Part shown: positions 33,846-36,589 of the stretch, piece by piece
How positions within the stretch are numbered: the stretch's first letter is position 1
How the letters are laid out: each line of letters begins with the position of its first letter
Origin: Bacillota bacterium
GTDB lineage: Bacteria; Planctomycetota; UBA8108; UBA1146
Direction of reading: 5' to 3'
DNA: 36,589 bases
NCBI GenBank assembly: GCA_003973385.1
Contig: QNYK01000100.1
Location: 1-36,589, forward strand
Translations under genes and position numbers: made by a program
Notes under the pieces: generated by a model
What the model was told of the DNA's origin: nothing
Databases searched by the model: none
The model's input: the letters and a program-made list of their open reading frames with translations, nothing else

Positions 33846-33926
33846 CGTTCCTCCCTCGGCACCGGGTGGGGCCGGTGCGGGCTCGGTAAAGGTGTTCGGC
33901 TTCCCCCCGCATCGGCAGGAAAGCCT

Positions 33927-33952
33927 GTCCCATGAAGCCAGCTTCCTGGGAC
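33927..33952. promoter_or_regulatory. hairpin in the vWA/udp divergent region
   Basis: GTCCCA pairs with TGGGAC and, past one mismatch, GAAG pairs with CTTC around a 4-base loop. No T-tract follows, so a terminator is unlikely. It would fall in the leader of the minus-strand vWA gene, or be a protein site. Confidence 0.3.
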
Positions 33953-33986
33953 CTGTTCAAGGTATCACGAGGCTATCCCGGGCACC

Positions 33987-34006
33987 ATCGGCAAGGTATT
34001 GCCGAT
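33987..34006. promoter_or_regulatory. 20-bp inverted repeat, candidate operator
   Basis: ATCGGCAA, 4 bases (GGTA), then TTGCCGAT: perfect 8-bp arms in the 241-bp space between the divergent vWA and nucleoside phosphorylase genes. It lies 81 bp upstream of the phosphorylase ATG. Size and symmetry suit a dimeric repressor. No repressor gene is in the window. Confidence 0.4.
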
Positions 34007-34086
34007 TAATTGGCCCGTCCGGGGTGATGAAATCGCTCGATTTGCTTATCCTGGCCCTGGCCGTATCGTGGCCACTGGAGGAATAG

Positions 34087-34851
34087 ATGTCCCAGCACAC
34101 GGGTGACACAGATCGCCAGTATCACATCGGCCTCTCCCGAGGAGATGCCGCCCAGAAGATCCTGCTCGCTGGCGATCCGGAGAGGGTCCGCCGCAACGCC
34201 GCTCGTCTCGATCGCATCGATGGGGAATGGAGTTGCCGTGAGTTCCTGACCATCACCGGAGAGTGGCGCGGCGAACAGGTATCCCTGATGGCCACCGGCA
34301 TCGGTGCCAGCAACATCGAGATCGCCATGGTTGAACTGGCAGCCGTCGTCGACGACCCGATTCTGATTCGCGCTGGATCTTGCGGAGGCATCGATCCTGC
34401 CATCGCACTGGGTGACCTGGTCGTGAGCTGGGGTGCCGTGCGGATGGAGAACACCTCGACCACATATGTTCCTGAAGGATACCCAGCGGTGGCACATCCC
34501 GATGTGATTCAGGCGCTGCTGGGCCAGGCGCGAGAAAAACAATACCCGGTGCATCTGGGCATCACCGCCACAGCGCCCGGATTTTACGGTGCACAGGGAC
34601 GCAACGAGCACGGATTCCCGCCACGCCACCCCGAAGTGATCGCTGAACTGGCTCGAATCGGTGTCGCCAACATGGAGATGGAAGCCTCGGCCCTCTTCAC
34701 GCTGGCGTCGCTACGTGGCTGGCGAGCCGGGTGTGTGTGTACCGTCTTCGGTCGGCGCCACCATGACGAGTTCGTGCCCCACGCCGAAAAACCAGCACTT
34801 GAGGATCGTTGCGTCGAGGTCGCCCTCGATGCCCTGCTGAGTCTCCAGTGA
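34087..34851 (+). CDS. udp: uridine phosphorylase-like nucleoside phosphorylase
   Basis: 254 residues, ATG at 34087 with GGAGG at 34077-34081. It matches the PNP/UDP family 1 fold: ILLAGDPERVRRNA (phosphate loop with Arg), VSLMATGIGASNIEIAMVEL, ILIRAGSCGGIDPAIALGDLVVSWGA, and VANMEMEASALFTLA (the Met-Glu-x-Glu sugar and base pocket). Length is right for UDP. These enzymes split uridine with phosphate into uracil and ribose-1-phosphate. Uridine versus other nucleosides cannot be settled from the sequence, though GFYGAQGR in the base pocket region resembles uridine types. It ends 12 bp from the convergent purine phosphorylase stop. Confidence 0.88.
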   Translation: MSQHTGDTDRQYHIGLSRGDAAQKILLAGDPERVRRNAARLDRIDGEWSCREFLTITGEWRGEQVSLMATGIGASNIEIAMVELAAVVDDPILIRAGSCGGIDPAIALGDLVVSWGAVRMENTSTTYVPEGYPAVAHPDVIQALLGQAREKQYPVHLGITATAPGFYGAQGRNEHGFPPRHPEVIAELARIGVANMEMEASALFTLASLRGWRAGCVCTVFGRRHHDEFVPHAEKPALEDRCVEVALDALLSLQ

Positions 34852-34863
34852 GGAGAGACCTCG

Positions 34864-35751
34864 TCAGGGTCTGATGCCCGACCCAGCGGGGTCGAAGGTC
34901 GAGATGGCCGCGTTCACGATCTTCAGCAACTGCCCCCGTGACCGGCGACCGGTCTCCATCACCTCCTCGTGGCTCAGTTGCTGCCCCGACATCCCCGCCG
35001 CCAGGTTGGTCACCAGTGAGAAGCCCTGAACACGGAGTCCGCAATCGACCGCCGTCATCGCCTCCTGGATGGTGGACATGCCGACCAGATCCGCACCCAG
35101 TTTGCGCAGCATGCGAACCTCTGCAGGAGTCTCGTAGGTGGGTCCTGGCAGGCCGGCATAGACCCCCCGGGGGAAGCCCTGCACCGCCCCCTTCGACGAT
35201 TCCTTGCGGCACCACTGCTCGGTTCGATCGATCCATTCGTGGTCGAAGCAGGGATGTTGCTTGCGAACCGGAGCGGCTGTCTGCTTGTGCAACTTCGGAG
35301 TCACGCCCTGGAGGTTGATATGATCCTCGATGGCGACCACATCTCCGGGATTCCAGCCCTCGCGGATCCCGCCGGCTGCGTTGGTCAGGATCAATCCCCG
35401 GGCACCGAGGTGAGCGAGCACGCGGATCCCTCGCACCACCTCTTCCACATCGTAGCCCTCGTACAGGTGCACCCTGCCACCGAGAATCAGCACCATGGAC
35501 TCCGCGACCTGGCCGAGGATCCACTCGCCACCGTGCCCGTCGACGGAGGGAGATGGCATTCCAGGGATGTCGCGAACCTGGATGCGGCAATACTCCGTCA
35601 GGGCGCCCTCTGAAAACTGGATGCCGGAACCGAGCACGATCCCCACATCGGGGCGGACTTCGGACCAGTCCTGCTGGCCATCGCGCCCCAGTTCGCGCCA
35701 CTGATCGCGAATCCATCGACAAGCCGCCTGGACATCGAATGGTTCCGTCAC
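34864..35751 (-). CDS. punA: purine nucleoside phosphorylase, trimeric type
   Basis: 295 residues from a GTG at 35751 that overlaps the transporter stop (GTGA); a TTG 8 codons upstream is the alternative. Trimeric PNP motifs are present: VGIVLGSGI, the LGGRVHLYEGYD phosphate and His site, LILTNAAGGIREGWNPGD, GVYAGLPGPTYETPAEVRML, and the LVGMSTIQEAM segment, where relatives usually have M-S-T-V-P-E. Late Asn is in SLVTNLAAGMS. The enzyme converts inosine or guanosine plus phosphate to the base and ribose-1-phosphate. With the uptake transporter translated just before it, it forms a nucleoside import-and-salvage unit. Confidence 0.93.
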   Translation of the reverse strand: MTEPFDVQAACRWIRDQWRELGRDGQQDWSEVRPDVGIVLGSGIQFSEGALTEYCRIQVRDIPGMPSPSVDGHGGEWILGQVAESMVLILGGRVHLYEGYDVEEVVRGIRVLAHLGARGLILTNAAGGIREGWNPGDVVAIEDHINLQGVTPKLHKQTAAPVRKQHPCFDHEWIDRTEQWCRKESSKGAVQGFPRGVYAGLPGPTYETPAEVRMLRKLGADLVGMSTIQEAMTAVDCGLRVQGFSLVTNLAAGMSGQQLSHEEVMETGRRSRGQLLKIVNAAISTFDPAGSGIRP

Positions 35752-36589
35752 GGCATGACGAATCCGGCGACGCAACCAGTCATCAGCGCCGCGACGGTGC
35801 CACCGACCAGTGCACGCAATCCCAAAGCGGAGAGTCGTGGTCGCAAGGAAGGCTCGAGCGACGAGATTCCACCGATCTGGATCGCCACGCTGGCAAAGTT
35901 TGCGAAGCCACAGAGGGCATAGGTGGTGATGGCGCGGGAGCGTTCACTGAGAGTGTCGACCCCGGAGAGTTCGATAAAGGCCACGAACTCGTTGAGCACC
36001 GTCTTCATTCCGATCAGCGAAGCGACCGCTGGCACATCCTTGAAGTCGACCCCCAGCAACCAGGCAAAGGGATAGAAGATCCAACCGAAGACGTCTTGCA
36101 GGTTGAAGTGGGGTGATTCCGCCAGCACGGCGTGATCTCCCTGGCTCACCAGATTCACCAGAGAGAGTGCCCAGTAGGAGATGTGCTGGGTCAACCAGGC
36201 GAGCGACGCATTGGCCAGTGCCACGATGGCCACGAATGCGATCAACATCGCTATGACGTTGAGAGCCAGGATCAACCCCTCGCTGGTTCCCCGGCACGCT
36301 GCGTCGAGCAAATTGGAGTCGGTTCGTTTGATTTCCAGTTTTGCAGAGGCTGGATCACCCAGATCTTTCTTCTCGGGGACCATCAATTTTGCTGCCACCA
36401 GAGCTGCTGGAGCTGACATGAAACTGGCCGCCAGCAGGTGCCCTGCGTCGATTCCAAGACTGACATAGGCTGCAAATACGCTGCCCGCCACCGTGGCAAT
36501 ACCTCCTGTCATCAGCGCCATCACCTCGGAGTTCGTCATCGTTTTCAGATACGGACGGATCACCAGGGGAGCCTCTGTTTGGCCGGCAA
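35748..36589 (-). CDS. NupC-type concentrative nucleoside transporter, 5' end outside the window
   Basis: The frame is open through the right edge, so about the first third of the protein is missing (family length about 400-430 residues; 279 codons are visible). The edge reads GQTEAPLVIRPYL, the conserved CNT nucleoside-site motif, so the GTG within it is not the true start. MTGGIATVAGSVFAAYV follows, then several spans (LILALNVIAMLIAFVAIVAL; AITTYALCGFANFASVAIQIGG, the second nucleoside-site motif; and ALVGGTVAALMTGCVAGF). The protein would import nucleosides with Na+ or H+ across the inner membrane. Its stop overlaps the start of the purine phosphorylase. Confidence 0.92.
   Translation of the reverse strand, partial: AGQTEAPLVIRPYLKTMTNSEVMALMTGGIATVAGSVFAAYVSLGIDAGHLLAASFMSAPAALVAAKLMVPEKKDLGDPASAKLEIKRTDSNLLDAACRGTSEGLILALNVIAMLIAFVAIVALANASLAWLTQHISYWALSLVNLVSQGDHAVLAESPHFNLQDVFGWIFYPFAWLLGVDFKDVPAVASLIGMKTVLNEFVAFIELSGVDTLSERSRAITTYALCGFANFASVAIQIGGISSLEPSLRPRLSALGLRALVGGTVAALMTGCVAGFVMP

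Noticed and set aside
34697..35722. A 341-codon open frame on the minus strand in another frame of the purine phosphorylase gene
   Set aside because: Its translation is Arg/Gly-rich without domains, while the overlapping frame carries every PNP motif.

Overview
The window reads as chromosomal DNA of a free-living Gram-negative-type bacterium, most likely a planctomycete or a relative in the PVC group. This is inferred from gene style, not from a marker search. The supporting features are a HEAT-repeat/von Willebrand A secreted protein, an NPCBM-domain secreted protein, a LamG-type domain inside a pseudopilin, FHA-rich regulators, and moderately GC-rich coding sequence. I see no rRNA, tRNA, CRISPR array, insertion sequence or prophage. 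Almost every base is coding and most neighbouring genes touch or overlap.

Positions 1-15270 (minus strand, read right to left) hold one tightly coupled block. The order is dacB-like carboxypeptidase, FHA-GAF-sigma-54 activator, double-FHA membrane protein, PilM/PilN-like fusion (GspL-like), PilO/GspM-like protein, small PilP/GspC-like membrane protein, TPR protein with a C-terminal beta-sandwich, GspG major pseudopilin, GspH-like pseudopilin with an embedded LamG-type domain, and an oversized GspK-like protein that runs off the left edge. Eight consecutive junctions have start and stop codons that overlap or abut. This is a type II secretion / type IV pilus-like machine with unusual additions. 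The ATPase, platform protein, secretin and prepilin peptidase are not in the window and may lie beyond position 1.

Positions 15271-19062 hold a divergent promoter region, a plus-strand gene of unknown function with a Cys/His cluster, and a minus-strand pair made of an M19 dipeptidase and an amidohydrolase. Positions 19063-28881 (minus) hold housekeeping genes: SH3-domain protein, rny (RNase Y), ymdB-like phosphodiesterase, dtd, J-domain/TPR protein, sugar-1-phosphate nucleotidyltransferase, ruvX, rpsO, and pnp followed by a strong terminator. This groups RNA turnover (rny, pnp), ribosome and tRNA quality control (rpsO, dtd) and a DNA resolvase-like protein.

Positions 28975-33845 hold a DUF89-family protein and a SPOR-domain membrane protein (minus), a divergent secreted NPCBM protein (plus), and a secreted HEAT/vWA protein (minus), with a hairpin terminator between the last two convergent genes. 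Positions 34087-36589 hold a nucleoside salvage cluster: uridine phosphorylase-like (plus), then purine nucleoside phosphorylase and a NupC-type nucleoside transporter (minus, the transporter cut by the right edge).

The most interesting part is the secretion/pilus-like block. Phosphothreonine-reading FHA domains occur both in its sigma-54 activator and in the inner-membrane protein next to it, one pseudopilin carries a LamG-type lectin-like fold, and the K-type protein is about twice the usual length.
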